Positions 21,821-29,327 of a stretch of 64,000 nt of DNA are shown one piece after another. Source of the DNA: Ferrovibrio sp. (GTDB taxonomy: Bacteria > Pseudomonadota > Alphaproteobacteria > Ferrovibrionales > Ferrovibrionaceae); assembly GCA_017991315.1 (NCBI GenBank), contig JAGOQS010000001.1, positions 806,001-870,000 of the forward strand, in the 5' to 3' direction. Each line of letters starts with the position of its first letter. Position 1 is the first letter of the stretch. The notes beneath the pieces were generated by a model, which ran no database searches, was not told the origin of the DNA, and saw only the letters and a list, made by a program, of their open reading frames with translations. The position numbers were made by a program, and so were the translations under genes.

Positions 21821-22941
21821 GCCTCGCTTTTACTGTCCATGCCCGCGATGGCGCCGCGCGTCTCGGCAAGCTCGAGACCGCCCATGGCGTGATCGATACG
21901 CCGGTCTTCATGCCGGTGGGTACGGCGGCCACGGTCAAGGCGATGACGCCCGAAGCGGTTGCCGCCACCGGCGCGCAGATCATTCTCGGCAACACCTACC
22001 ACCTGATGCTGCGGCCCGGTGCCGAGCGCGTGGCGCGGCTTGGCGGCCTGCACAGGTTCATGCATTGGCCGGGGCCGATCCTCACCGATTCCGGCGGCTT
22101 CCAGGTGATGTCGCTTGGGGCCCTGGCCAAGGTCACCGAGCGTGGCGTCGCCTTCCAGTCGCATATCGATGGCGCGAAATACGATCTCACGCCGGAGCGC
22201 TCGGTGGAAATCCAGCATCTGCTCGATGCCACCATCACCATGCAGCTTGATGAATGCGTGTCCTATCCGGCGGAGGAAAAGCGCGCGGCGGATGCCATGC
22301 GGTTGAGTTTGCGCTGGGCCGAACGCTGCAAGGCGGCCTTCGATGCACGGCCGGGCTATGGCCTGTTCGGCATTGTTCAGGGCAGCACCTTCCAGGCTCT
22401 GCGCGAGGAATCCGCCGCTGGCTTGCAGCGCATCGGTTTCGATGGCTATGCCATCGGCGGCCTGGCGGTGGGCGAACCGCAGGAAGCGATGTTCAAGACC
22501 CTGGAAGAAACCGTACCGCATCTCACCGAGGCGCGGCCGCGCTATCTGATGGGCGTCGGCAAGCCCTCCGATCTGGTCGGCGCGGTGCAGCGCGGGGTCG
22601 ACATGTTCGACTGCGTGCTGCCGACCCGCTCGGGCCGCACCGGCCAGGCCTTCACGCGGCGCGGCAGCGTCAATATCCGCAATGCCCGCCATGCCGAGGA
22701 TACGCGACCGCTGGATGCGCTATGCCGCTGCCCCGCCTGCACCAACCATAGCCGTGCCTACCTGCATCACTTGGTGCGCTCGAACGAGATTCTCGGCAGC
22801 GTGCTGATGACCTGGCATAACCTGACGTATTTCCAGGATCTGATGGCCGGCATGCGTGCTGCCATCGCGGAGGGGCGGCTGGCTGCCTTTGCGGCCGATT
22901 TCCATGCCGGCCAGACGGCCGGCGATATAGAACCGCTCTGA
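21817..22941 (+). CDS. tgt: tRNA-guanine transglycosylase
   Basis: The 374-aa TIM-barrel enzyme exchanges guanine-34 for preQ1 in tRNAs with GUN anticodons. Catalytic and binding segments seen are [11 protein letters not shown] (Asp nucleophile region), [26 protein letters not shown], and the zinc site [17 protein letters not shown]. It is the second gene of the queA-tgt pair and is followed by a 37-aa membrane peptide. Confidence 0.97.
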   Translation: MSLAFTVHARDGAARLGKLETAHGVIDTPVFMPVGTAATVKAMTPEAVAATGAQIILGNTYHLMLRPGAERVARLGGLHRFMHWPGPILTDSGGFQVMSLGALAKVTERGVAFQSHIDGAKYDLTPERSVEIQHLLDATITMQLDECVSYPAEEKRAADAMRLSLRWAERCKAAFDARPGYGLFGIVQGSTFQALREESAAGLQRIGFDGYAIGGLAVGEPQEAMFKTLEETVPHLTEARPRYLMGVGKPSDLVGAVQRGVDMFDCVLPTRSGRTGQAFTRRGSVNIRNARHAEDTRPLDALCRCPACTNHSRAYLHHLVRSNEILGSVLMTWHNLTYFQDLMAGMRAAIAEGRLAAFAADFHAGQTAGDIEPL

Positions 22942-22956
22942 TTGGAAGAGACGTGA

Positions 22957-23070
22957 ATGGACAAGCTGCGCCGTCACGCCCGGGTTTTCGCCATCGCCTT
23001 CGTCTTCGCGATGCTGGCCTATGGCCTTACCCATGGCGTGGTGTGGCTGACGCGCGGCTGGTGGCAGTAG
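22957..23070 (+). CDS. 37-aa single-span membrane peptide
   Basis: A short ORF, ATG at 22957 to TAG at 23068-23070, begins 15 nt after tgt and has a GGAAGAG ribosome-binding site at 22944-22950. The peptide has a positively charged start (MDKLRRHARV), one hydrophobic helix (about residues 10-30) and a Trp-rich end (GWWQ). The charge pattern predicts an inside N terminus. No function is recognised. Spacing and a good ribosome-binding site favour translation with queA-tgt. Confidence 0.55.
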   Translation: MDKLRRHARVFAIAFVFAMLAYGLTHGVVWLTRGWWQ

Positions 23071-23071
23071 T

Positions 23072-23602
23072 TCAGAGTCCGGCTTTGCCGCGATAGGGCA
23101 GGCGGGGCATATCGGTGCCATAGAGCTGTGCGATCAGCAGGCGGTCGATGCCGCCACTGGCCGAAGGCGCCAGGGGCAGGAGCAGGTAATCCACCGGATA
23201 GCGGCGGCCCTCGAAGCGGCGCTTTGCCTGCATCTGCACCGGCTGGCGCGTCTCCACCGCCAGGCGGCAGACAATAGGGCCGGTACTGGCGACCATCGGG
23301 TCTTCATGTTCATGCATCCAGCCGCCGGTATTGTCGTGGCCGCGCCGCGCCACCAGGTCGGTGCCGATCAGCCGGTAATTGAAGCGCATGCCGCCATCGC
23401 CATCGCGCACCACGCCGATAATGGTCAGGCTGCCGAGCAGGTAGTTGAGTTTCAGCGGATCGATGAAGCTGTGCGGCGGCAGGCCAGCCGGCAGCACAGC
23501 GGCACGCCAGTCCGCGAGCAGCCGTTGCAACAGCGGATGCCCAGGCTGCTCGCCAGCGGCAAGCACGCCGTATTTTGGACTGACAATTCCATCCCCCGGC
23601 AT
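23072..23602 (-). CDS. PAS-domain protein (PAS_5 type)
   Basis: The 176-aa protein resembles the small stand-alone PAS family common in Rhodospirillales: an N-terminal LLQRLLADWRAA helix, HSFIDPLKLNYLLGSLTIIGVV, then FNYRLIGTDLVARRGHDNTGGW and a C-terminal YLLLPLAPSASGG strand. Such proteins have no output domain and their role is unknown. The ATG at 23602 has GGGAG 8 nt upstream and is preferred over two earlier in-frame starts (TTG 23671, ATG 23629). It is convergent with the tgt-side peptide. Confidence 0.75.
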   Translation of the reverse strand: MPGDGIVSPKYGVLAAGEQPGHPLLQRLLADWRAAVLPAGLPPHSFIDPLKLNYLLGSLTIIGVVRDGDGGMRFNYRLIGTDLVARRGHDNTGGWMHEHEDPMVASTGPIVCRLAVETRQPVQMQAKRRFEGRRYPVDYLLLPLAPSASGGIDRLLIAQLYGTDMPRLPYRGKAGL

Positions 23603-23691
23603 CGCCGCGACTCCCGCGCAGCCTTGCATTGGGTAAAGCCTAGCGAGGGCGCGGGTGAGGGCGCAATGCAAATTCGATCACAAAGAGAAGT

Positions 23692-23767
23692 TGGTGACCC
23701 CGGCGGGATTCGAACCCGCGACCTCTCGATTAAAAGTCGCTTGCTCTACCAGCTGAGCTACGGGGTC
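23692..23767 (-). tRNA. tRNA-Lys (anticodon TTT), CCA encoded
   Basis: Read on the minus strand, 76 nt fold into a standard cloverleaf: acceptor GACCCCG/CGGGGTC, D-stem GCTC/GAGC, anticodon loop CTTTTAA (TTT, lysine), T-arm GCGGG-TTCGAAT-CCCGC and an encoded CCA end. The anticodon stem is AGCGA against TCGAG, so only three canonical pairs form; positions 27-43 and 28-42 are A-G and G-A mismatches. Confidence 0.96.
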
Positions 23768-23880
23768 ACGCGGGGCGGACCATAAAGGCCGCTCCATGCC
23801 CCGTCAACCGCTCGGAAAGCTGCAGAAATCCAGTAATTATCGCATGCGTCAGGACTGCTGGCCGGATGCGCCATGCACAA

Positions 23881-23911
23881 ACGAAAACGGCGGCCCCGAA
23901 AGGGGCCGCCG
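23881..23911 (-). terminator. intrinsic terminator of the flagellin gene
   Basis: A 10-bp perfect stem (CGGCGGCCCC 23888-23897, GAAA, GGGGCCGCCG 23902-23911) is followed on the minus strand by TTTTCGT. It lies about 30 nt beyond the flagellin stop and fits a strong factor-independent terminator for a highly expressed gene. Confidence 0.85.
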
Positions 23912-23940
23912 TATCGTCAGGCCGGAAAAGGTTGGCGCTA

Positions 23941-24765
23941 TTAGCGGAACAGGCTGAGCAGGGTGTTGGGCTGCTGGTTGGCGATCGAGAGCGCCTGGAC
24001 GCCGAGCTGTTGGCGGACCTGCAGGGACTGCAGGGCAGCGGATTCGGCGGCGACGTCCGCGTCCACCAGGGCGCCGAGGCCCTTCTTGGTCGCGTCCACC
24101 AGGTCGTTCACGAAGCTGCGCTGCAGCGACAGCGAACGGCTCTGCGCGGCAACCTGCGCGGAGATCGAGTTCACGAAGCCTTCGAAGGTGCTCAGGTTGG
24201 CCAGCGAGGCCGAGTACTGCGCGGCATCGGTGAAGCCGGTGATCACGGAGCCGAGATTGGTGGCTTCGTTGAGCAGGGTGGTGGTGCCGGTCGACAGGGT
24301 CAAGGTGGTGCCGGACACGTCGGCCACGAAGGTCACCGTGGCAGCCGTGTTCAACAGGTTCTTGCCGTTGTAGGTCGCCTGGTTCACGAAGTTCGTGATC
24401 TGCTGCAGGATCTGGCTGGCGTCGTTCTGGTAGGTGGTGCGCTGTTCAGCGGTCAGCGAGCCGTCCGCCAGGTTGGCGAACTTGGCCTTGAGGTCACCCA
24501 CGAGGTTCGAAATGCCGGTCAGCGCGGCTGCCGAAACCTGGCCGAGGCCTTCACCGGCAGCCAGCGAGGACTGCACCGAGGCATAGGCCTTGACGTTGCC
24601 GCGGATACCCTGGGCGACGGCGAAAACGGCGGCGTCATCCTGGGCGTCCGCAACGCGGTAGCCGGTCTGGATGCGCTTGGAGGTCTTGTCGAGTTCGGTG
24701 TTGGTCGAGCGCAGCGAAGAAAGCGCGACGAGCGCGCCGATATTGGTGTTGACTGAGTTTGCCAT
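23941..24765 (-). CDS. flagellin
   Basis: The 274-aa protein has the conserved D0/D1 ends of flagellin: N-terminal MANSVNTNIGALVALSSLR through ELDKTSKRIQTGYRV, and C-terminal SLQVRQQLGVQALSIANQQP ending LLSLFR. The middle domain is short. The ATG at 24765 is preceded by AAAGGA. A strong terminator follows. It stands alone, with no other flagellar gene nearby, and its codon use looks typical of a highly expressed gene. Confidence 0.95.
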   Translation of the reverse strand: MANSVNTNIGALVALSSLRSTNTELDKTSKRIQTGYRVADAQDDAAVFAVAQGIRGNVKAYASVQSSLAAGEGLGQVSAAALTGISNLVGDLKAKFANLADGSLTAEQRTTYQNDASQILQQITNFVNQATYNGKNLLNTAATVTFVADVSGTTLTLSTGTTTLLNEATNLGSVITGFTDAAQYSASLANLSTFEGFVNSISAQVAAQSRSLSLQRSFVNDLVDATKKGLGALVDADVAAESAALQSLQVRQQLGVQALSIANQQPNTLLSLFR

Positions 24766-24881
24766 AGTTAAGGTTCCTTTCTGGTCCTTTGACGATGGCT
24801 AACTTTTTAAACCCGACTCCTTAACAATCCCTGAACGGATAAGTGTCATATTTTCTCTGATTTCTGGCAAAAATATGTCGC
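24766..24881 (-). promoter_or_regulatory. flagellin upstream region
   Basis: This AT-richer region between the MscS stop and flagellin should hold the flagellin promoter and a 5' leader. I found no convincing sigma-28 (TAAA/GCCGATAA) or sigma-54 (TGGCAC/TTGC) element by eye, so the promoter class is open. Confidence 0.3.
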
Positions 24882-25676
24882 TTATTCTGGCTGCGGCATA
24901 ATTTTCTGCTCACGCAAGGCCTGCAGAATCGCGGTATTTGCTGCGTAGCGCATCTGGAAATACTGCCGGCTGGGCACCCAGTAGCGCACCCCCAGCACGA
25001 TGCCGGTGGCAGTGAATTCATGGATGCCGATCTGCGCCGGCGGGCCGTCCACGATCTCGGGGAAGCCGTTCAGGGCCTGGCGCACGGCGGCAGCGGCACG
25101 GTCATGGTTGGCGTCGGTGGGCAGATGCACCCGGGTCTCCACGACATGATGGGCGCGCGAGTTGACGATGATCTCGCCGTTGATCGATTTGTTCGGCACG
25201 GTGATTTCTTCGCCATCCTGGTTGCGCAGCACCGTGGCGGCCAGCGTCACTTCCTCCACCACGCCGCTCACGCCTTTCACCGCGATGGTGTTGCCAACCA
25301 CGAAGGGGCGGCTGAGGATGATGGCAAGGCCGGCGCCGTAATTCGACAGCGGCCCCTGGATCGCCAGGGTGGCGCCAAAGGCGCTGGCGCCGGCAAGTGC
25401 GATCAGCGGTGCAATCGAGATGCCGAAATTGCCAAGCGTGATCAGCACCACTGCCGCCAGCACGCCGATCTTCACCACATTGCCGAACAGCCGGGCCAGG
25501 GTGATGTCGATGCTTTTGCGTTCGGCGAGTTCCGTGGTGCGGGTGCCGAGCCATATGGCCAGTTTCAGGCCGATGAAAAAGACCACCAGCGCGCCGAGGA
25601 TCTGCAATCCATAGCGGACCAGGAAGTCCATCGCCACCTCGGCCATGCGGGTCAGTGCGGTGATTTCCTTGTCCAT
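24882..25676 (-). CDS. MscS-family small-conductance mechanosensitive channel
   Basis: The 264-aa protein has three N-terminal helices (about 22-44, 66-86 and 88-120), the last being the Gly/Ala-rich pore helix (ALAGASAFGATLAIQGPLSN), followed by the MscS beta domain (RPFVVGNTIAV, GVVEEVTLAATVLRNQDGEEI, VPNKSI). It opens under membrane tension to release solutes in osmotic downshock. The ATG at 25676 has GAGGAG upstream and is preferred over an earlier in-frame start at 25745. Confidence 0.9.
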   Translation of the reverse strand: MDKEITALTRMAEVAMDFLVRYGLQILGALVVFFIGLKLAIWLGTRTTELAERKSIDITLARLFGNVVKIGVLAAVVLITLGNFGISIAPLIALAGASAFGATLAIQGPLSNYGAGLAIILSRPFVVGNTIAVKGVSGVVEEVTLAATVLRNQDGEEITVPNKSINGEIIVNSRAHHVVETRVHLPTDANHDRAAAAVRQALNGFPEIVDGPPAQIGIHEFTATGIVLGVRYWVPSRQYFQMRYAANTAILQALREQKIMPQPE

Positions 25677-25952
25677 GGCGGTCTCCTCGGGTTCAGGCTT
25701 GGGTGCAGGCCGGCGAATCAAGGGCTGCCGGCCAATCGTAGCCAAAGACCAATCCTAGCCAAAGATATGGCGGTTGCCGCTAGTGCTCAGCCTGGTTTTG
25801 TCTGGTTATTGGCGGTTTGGCGGGGCAGGCCAGCCATATTACGCAACAGTCACTTGCTTCCGGCCGGCGGCTCCAGGAGACTATACGGCATGGCCGACCC
25901 GGTAACAGGGCCGGCAGACACAGTCGTAACAGCGAGGTCAAGGAGGCCGGCG
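25677..25952. other. intergenic region mscS / DUF4170 gene
   Basis: These 276 bases separate divergent genes and must hold promoters for the MscS channel (minus) and the DUF4170-like gene (plus). An AAGGAGG at 25940-25946 is a strong ribosome-binding site for the latter. I saw no RNA gene or clear operator. Confidence 0.4.
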
Positions 25953-26138
25953 ATGGCGAAATTTTACGTCGAAGGCGGCATTTTCAAGGATTTAGCCGAT
26001 CCGAAGCCGATGCCCGGCACGGAGGAGAGCTATGGCCCGTTCGAGAGCGAACGGGAGGCGGACAAGGTCTGGCGCGCTCGCATGGCGGAGAAGATCGACA
26101 TCTGCAACCACCGCCTGCGGGTCTTCGAGCGCGACTGA
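25953..26138 (+). CDS. DUF4170-like small protein
   Basis: The 61-aa protein (MAKFYVEGGIFKDL, YGPFESEREADKVWRARMAE, NHRLRVFE) resembles DUF4170, a small domain found across alphaproteobacteria. The function is unknown. The ATG at 25953 follows an AAGGAGG; the longer frame that runs in from 25020 is antisense to the MscS gene and is not real. Confidence 0.75.
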   Translation: MAKFYVEGGIFKDLADPKPMPGTEESYGPFESEREADKVWRARMAEKIDICNHRLRVFERD

Positions 26139-26217
26139 TCCGGCTACGCCAGCGACCCGAAGGGCGTCCCGGAGGGATTCACGGCTGCGTTAAATACTTG
26201 ATAACGGCTTCTGTCGT

Positions 26218-26256
26218 CACAATACACTATTGTGCGGGGGCGAATCGGTGCCCCCG
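26218..26256 (+). promoter_or_regulatory. two adjacent inverted repeats upstream of the 26275 operon
   Basis: CACAAT (26218-26223) and ATTGTG (26229-26234) form a perfect 6-bp repeat with a 5-nt spacer. Directly after it CGGGGGC (26235-26241) and GCCCCCG (26250-26256) form a 7-bp stem. Together they could be an operator followed by an RNA hairpin in the leader of the downstream operon. Confidence 0.3.
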
Positions 26257-26274
26257 TCGGACGGAAGCTGCGCT

Positions 26275-26928
26275 ATGCTGAATGCCCAGTCATCAGGGAA
26301 GATCATCGCCAATCGAGGCGACCTGAAGCGGCGCGCTGTCAATTTCCGCCGCGGCCAGGAACTCCGACTGACGCCGGAAATGCGCGACAAGATCGAGAAG
26401 GTGATCGTGGAAACCCAGAGCGATTTCGAGATGGCGGCGGACGACGCGCTCCGCAACATGCGTGACGCCTATTCCTCGGCGGCCTTCAACCAGGTAGGCC
26501 GTGCCAGCTACTACGAGTGGATTCACGATCTGGCGGTGGAGATGAAGGGGCAGGGCGGATTGTTCAACTATCCGCTGCTCACCACCTATGCCGATATTCT
26601 GCGCCAGCTCACCGCCAATCTGAACGAGAATAACCCGCGCCTGCACAAGATCATCGGCCTCAACATCGATGCCATCAATGTTGTGGTGCGGCGCAAGCTG
26701 ACCGGCCTTGGTGGCGCCACCGAGCACAAGGTGGCGGATGCGCTGAAGGAAGCCTACCAGCATTTCCGCTTGGGCGGCGGCAAGGCGCCGGCTGGCATGG
26801 AGCGCAAACTTGCCACCGCCGTGCGCAAGCTGGATGGCAAGCCGGATCCGAAGGCGGGCGAAATCCTGCCGCCGCTCACCGATACGGCACGCACCTGGCC
26901 GGCTGGCCGCCGCGTACCGGCCAATTGA
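26275..26928 (+). CDS. conserved helical protein of unknown function
   Basis: The 217-aa product is mostly helical and soluble, without signal peptide or membrane segment. Notable stretches are KIEKVIVETQSDFEMAADDA, SYYEWIHDLAVEMKGQGGLF and NPRLHKIIGLNIDAINVV; the C-terminal 60 residues are Lys/Pro-rich and probably disordered. I do not recognise the family. It is the first gene of a four-gene run with gaps of 21, 43 and -1 nt, so the four are probably one operon. Confidence 0.75.
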   Translation: MLNAQSSGKIIANRGDLKRRAVNFRRGQELRLTPEMRDKIEKVIVETQSDFEMAADDALRNMRDAYSSAAFNQVGRASYYEWIHDLAVEMKGQGGLFNYPLLTTYADILRQLTANLNENNPRLHKIIGLNIDAINVVVRRKLTGLGGATEHKVADALKEAYQHFRLGGGKAPAGMERKLATAVRKLDGKPDPKAGEILPPLTDTARTWPAGRRVPAN

Positions 26929-26949
26929 TCGAGTAGGGCAGGTTGGCCA

Positions 26950-27273
26950 ATGGCGGCGAATACCGATGACGATGATGGCGAAGCCCAGTTTGACTGGAAG
27001 CCGCAGAATATCCGGCCCATCGCCGCGCAGCAGGTGATCGCGGAGGCGATCAAGGCTGCCGATACCAGTTATTTCTTTGAGAACTACACCAAGCAGTCGA
27101 ATGCCGTGATCAAGGCTCTGCGCCAGAGTGGCTATGTCATTGTGCCGTATTATCCGACGGTGGATATGGTGCGGGCGGCCATGGAAGAACTGCAATACGG
27201 TTCGAACAAATTCACCAATGTGGTGATGCCGATGTATCTGGCGATGATGAAGGCGGCGCCGAAGTCGCGCTGA
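26950..27273 (+). CDS. small soluble protein of unknown function
   Basis: The 107-aa protein has an acidic N terminus (TDDDDGEAQFDW) followed by helices (IAAQQVIAEAIKAADTSYFF, NAVIKALRQSGYVIVPYYP). No known domain is recognised. It lies 21 nt after the preceding gene and is likely translated with it. Confidence 0.68.
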   Translation: MAANTDDDDGEAQFDWKPQNIRPIAAQQVIAEAIKAADTSYFFENYTKQSNAVIKALRQSGYVIVPYYPTVDMVRAAMEELQYGSNKFTNVVMPMYLAMMKAAPKSR

Positions 27274-27316
27274 TCATTCCTGCCAGGACAGATGCAAGAA
27301 GAGGGATGTTCCGGCC

Positions 27317-27520
27317 ATGAGCCGCGACAAGCTGGTCGCTTTCCTGCGTGCTGCGGGACCCGAGCGCGCTAACGTGATCCTGAACCGCCTGCCGCCGCAG
27401 GAGGCGCAGGCGATCCGTCAGGCCATGGATCAAAGCCCGGCCGTGCCAGCAGCCGTGGTGGAGCAGGCAGCGGATGCGGCCGCCTCTTTCGTTGCCGCGA
27501 TAACCCACAACAAGCGCTGA
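27317..27520 (+). CDS. 67-aa helical protein of unknown function
   Basis: The short protein (MSRDKLVAFLRAAGPERANV, LNRLPPQEAQAIRQAMD) is predicted to be two or three helices with a basic end. The pattern of a short helical unit with LPPQEAQAIR slightly resembles the N-terminal repeats of FliG-like proteins but is too short to assign. Its stop codon overlaps the start of the next gene by one base. Confidence 0.6.
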   Translation: MSRDKLVAFLRAAGPERANVILNRLPPQEAQAIRQAMDQSPAVPAAVVEQAADAAASFVAAITHNKR

Positions 27521-28053
27521 TGCGCTGCCGCGTCGCGATACTGTTCAGTCTGCTGCTGGCAGTGGCTAGCGATGCCCAGGCGCAGCAGGACCCGGCCTTC
27601 GGCCTTGGCCCCGGCAATCGCCCGAAGCGCGTGTTGCCATGCATGGACGATCGCGAGCAGAAGGCGGAGGCGCTGATCCGCACCGGCATCATCCTGCGCG
27701 AGATCGGCCGCGAATGTCAGCGCCGCCGCGTCGACATCACTCTGCTGCCGGCCTGGCAGGCGTTCGACCAGGCCAATGCCGAGCAGATCCAGGCGGCGGC
27801 GCGGCTGCGCGGCGAGGCGCTGGAACGCAACTATCCGGATATTCCCGATATCGCGCTGCGGCTCGATTCCCGGCTGATTGCCTCAACCGGCCTGCAGCGC
27901 ATGGCGAATGAGGAATGTCACGTCGCCAACAGGCTGGTCAGCGGCTTTGCCGAATACAATGATTTCGTGCTGCATGCCCAGCGCACCGAGCTTGGCCGCG
28001 TGAAGAATACCTATCCGCGCTGCCGCACGCGCAACGACCGTGGTGACCGTTAA
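27520..28053 (+). CDS. exported protein of unknown function
   Basis: The 177-aa protein starts with a signal peptide (MRCRVAILFSLLLAVASDAQ, cleavage near AQA), then a soluble helical domain with three conserved-looking Cys (PCMDDRE, GRECQRR, ECHVANR). It should be periplasmic. It is the last gene of the four-gene operon; the next gene is on the other strand. Confidence 0.7.
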   Translation: MRCRVAILFSLLLAVASDAQAQQDPAFGLGPGNRPKRVLPCMDDREQKAEALIRTGIILREIGRECQRRRVDITLLPAWQAFDQANAEQIQAAARLRGEALERNYPDIPDIALRLDSRLIASTGLQRMANEECHVANRLVSGFAEYNDFVLHAQRTELGRVKNTYPRCRTRNDRGDR

Positions 28054-28065
28054 TTTGGATGACCG

Positions 28066-28554
28066 CTAGTTCGTCGGCACGACAATGACGCGGCCATTGT
28101 CCAGCACGATGGAACCGGCGCGGAATACCGAGGCACCGTAAGGATCGAGCTGGCCGACGACGCGGATACGGTCGCCGGCCTTGAGCCGGGTCAGTTCCTG
28201 CCAGCTTGGCCCCAGATTGACCACGATGGATGCATTGCCATCGTTGAGCACGAAGGTGCGCGGCTGCGGTGCGGAGAGCACACCGGCCAGCAGCACGGTC
28301 TGGCCGCGCGGAATTTCGGCAATCGGCGTCGGGTTCGGCAGGCCAATGGTGTTGGCGGGCGCGCCGGTGGCAGGGCGACGCTGCTGCTGAGCCGGCTGTT
28401 GTGCTGCCGGCTGCTGTTGGCCCTGCGCGGGGGCTTGCTGCGCCGGGGCCTGCTGTGCCGGTGTCTGTTGTGCCGGTGTCTGTTGTGTTTGGGCCAACGC
28501 TGCGCCGGCCCCCAGCAGCATCAGAAGTGTCGCGCTTATACTGGTCAGATGCAT
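28066..28554 (-). CDS. exported OB-fold (BOF-like) protein with QQTPA repeats
   Basis: The 162-aa product has a signal peptide (MHLTSISATLLMLLGAGAAL), a low-complexity linker built from repeated QQTPA/QQAPA units (DNA period 15 bp near 28440-28500) and a C-terminal OB-fold-like domain (GQTVLLAGVLSAPQPRTFVL, GDRIRVVGQLDPYG). Small periplasmic BOF/YgiW-type proteins bind ligands or stress signals; the exact role here is unknown. Its 5' end overlaps the end of the SDR gene upstream by 10 nt. Confidence 0.7.
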   Translation of the reverse strand: MHLTSISATLLMLLGAGAALAQTQQTPAQQTPAQQAPAQQAPAQGQQQPAAQQPAQQQRRPATGAPANTIGLPNPTPIAEIPRGQTVLLAGVLSAPQPRTFVLNDGNASIVVNLGPSWQELTRLKAGDRIRVVGQLDPYGASVFRAGSIVLDNGRVIVVPTN

Positions 28555-29303
28555 CGGCCGCCATCAACCTCCATGCAGACGCCGGTGATGAAATCGGCCT
28601 CGTCAGAAGCCAGGTAGAGCGCGGCATTGGCAATGTCGCGCGGCGTGCTGAAGCGGCCGATGGGAATCGTCGAAACGAATTTCGCCTTCATCTCCTCGGT
28701 CTCCTCGCCGCCCATGAATTCCTTCAGCATCGGCGTCAGGCCAGCCACCGGGTTCAGCGCATTGACGCGGATCTGCTCCGGCGCCAATTCCACTGCCATG
28801 GCGCGGGTGATGGTGATAACCGCGCCCTTCGAGCCGTTATACCACACCAGGCCGGGGCGCGGGCGCACGCCGGCGGTGGAGGCAATATTGATGAAGGCAC
28901 CACGGCCGCGCTTGCGCATTTCCGGCACGGCATGCATCGCCGAGAGATAGATGCTCTTTACGTTGACGGCGAAGATCTTGTCGAAGGTGGCTTCATCGGT
29001 ATTCAGCAACGGCGCGTTTCGTTGCGGCATGCCGGCATTGTTGACCACAATGTCCAGGCCGCCGAATGCCTGCACCGTGGCGGCCACCATGGCCTGCATC
29101 GGGCCGGACTGGCTGACATCCACCTGTACCGCGATGGCCTTGCCGCCGGCGGCCTTGATTTCGCCGGCGACACGCTCGGCGCTGGCGGGATTGAGATCGG
29201 CCACAGCGACGGCCGCACCCTCGGCAGCGAAACGCTTGGCAATGCCTTCGCCGAAGCCCGAACCACCGCCGGTAACGATCGCCACCTTATTCGCCAGACG
29301 CAT
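28545..29303 (-). CDS. short-chain dehydrogenase/reductase
   Basis: The 252-aa classical SDR has the nucleotide motif TGGGSGFGEG, NNAG, the catalytic Ser in INIAST, the YNGSK (YxxxK) active site and a C-terminal GVCMEVDGG. The Asp after the second strand (VADLN) suggests NAD(H). The substrate is unknown; family members act on sugars, alcohols or 3-oxoacyl groups. It overlaps the downstream OB-fold gene by 10 nt. Confidence 0.88.
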   Translation of the reverse strand: MRLANKVAIVTGGGSGFGEGIAKRFAAEGAAVAVADLNPASAERVAGEIKAAGGKAIAVQVDVSQSGPMQAMVAATVQAFGGLDIVVNNAGMPQRNAPLLNTDEATFDKIFAVNVKSIYLSAMHAVPEMRKRGRGAFINIASTAGVRPRPGLVWYNGSKGAVITITRAMAVELAPEQIRVNALNPVAGLTPMLKEFMGGEETEEMKAKFVSTIPIGRFSTPRDIANAALYLASDEADFITGVCMEVDGGRCI

Positions 29304-29327
29304 GCTGATTCCTCCGGGTCCCGTTTT

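Noticed and set aside
24766-24881. Sigma-28 or sigma-54 promoter of flagellin
   Set aside because: No pair of boxes with correct spacing could be found by eye.
25020-25952. Long upstream extension of the DUF4170-like gene
   Set aside because: The extension is antisense to the MscS gene; the ATG at 25953 has a strong ribosome-binding site.
28430-28505. 15-bp repeat as a possible CRISPR or phase-variable array
   Set aside because: It is contiguous without spacers and encodes QQTPA/QQAPA units in a linker, so it is a coding repeat.
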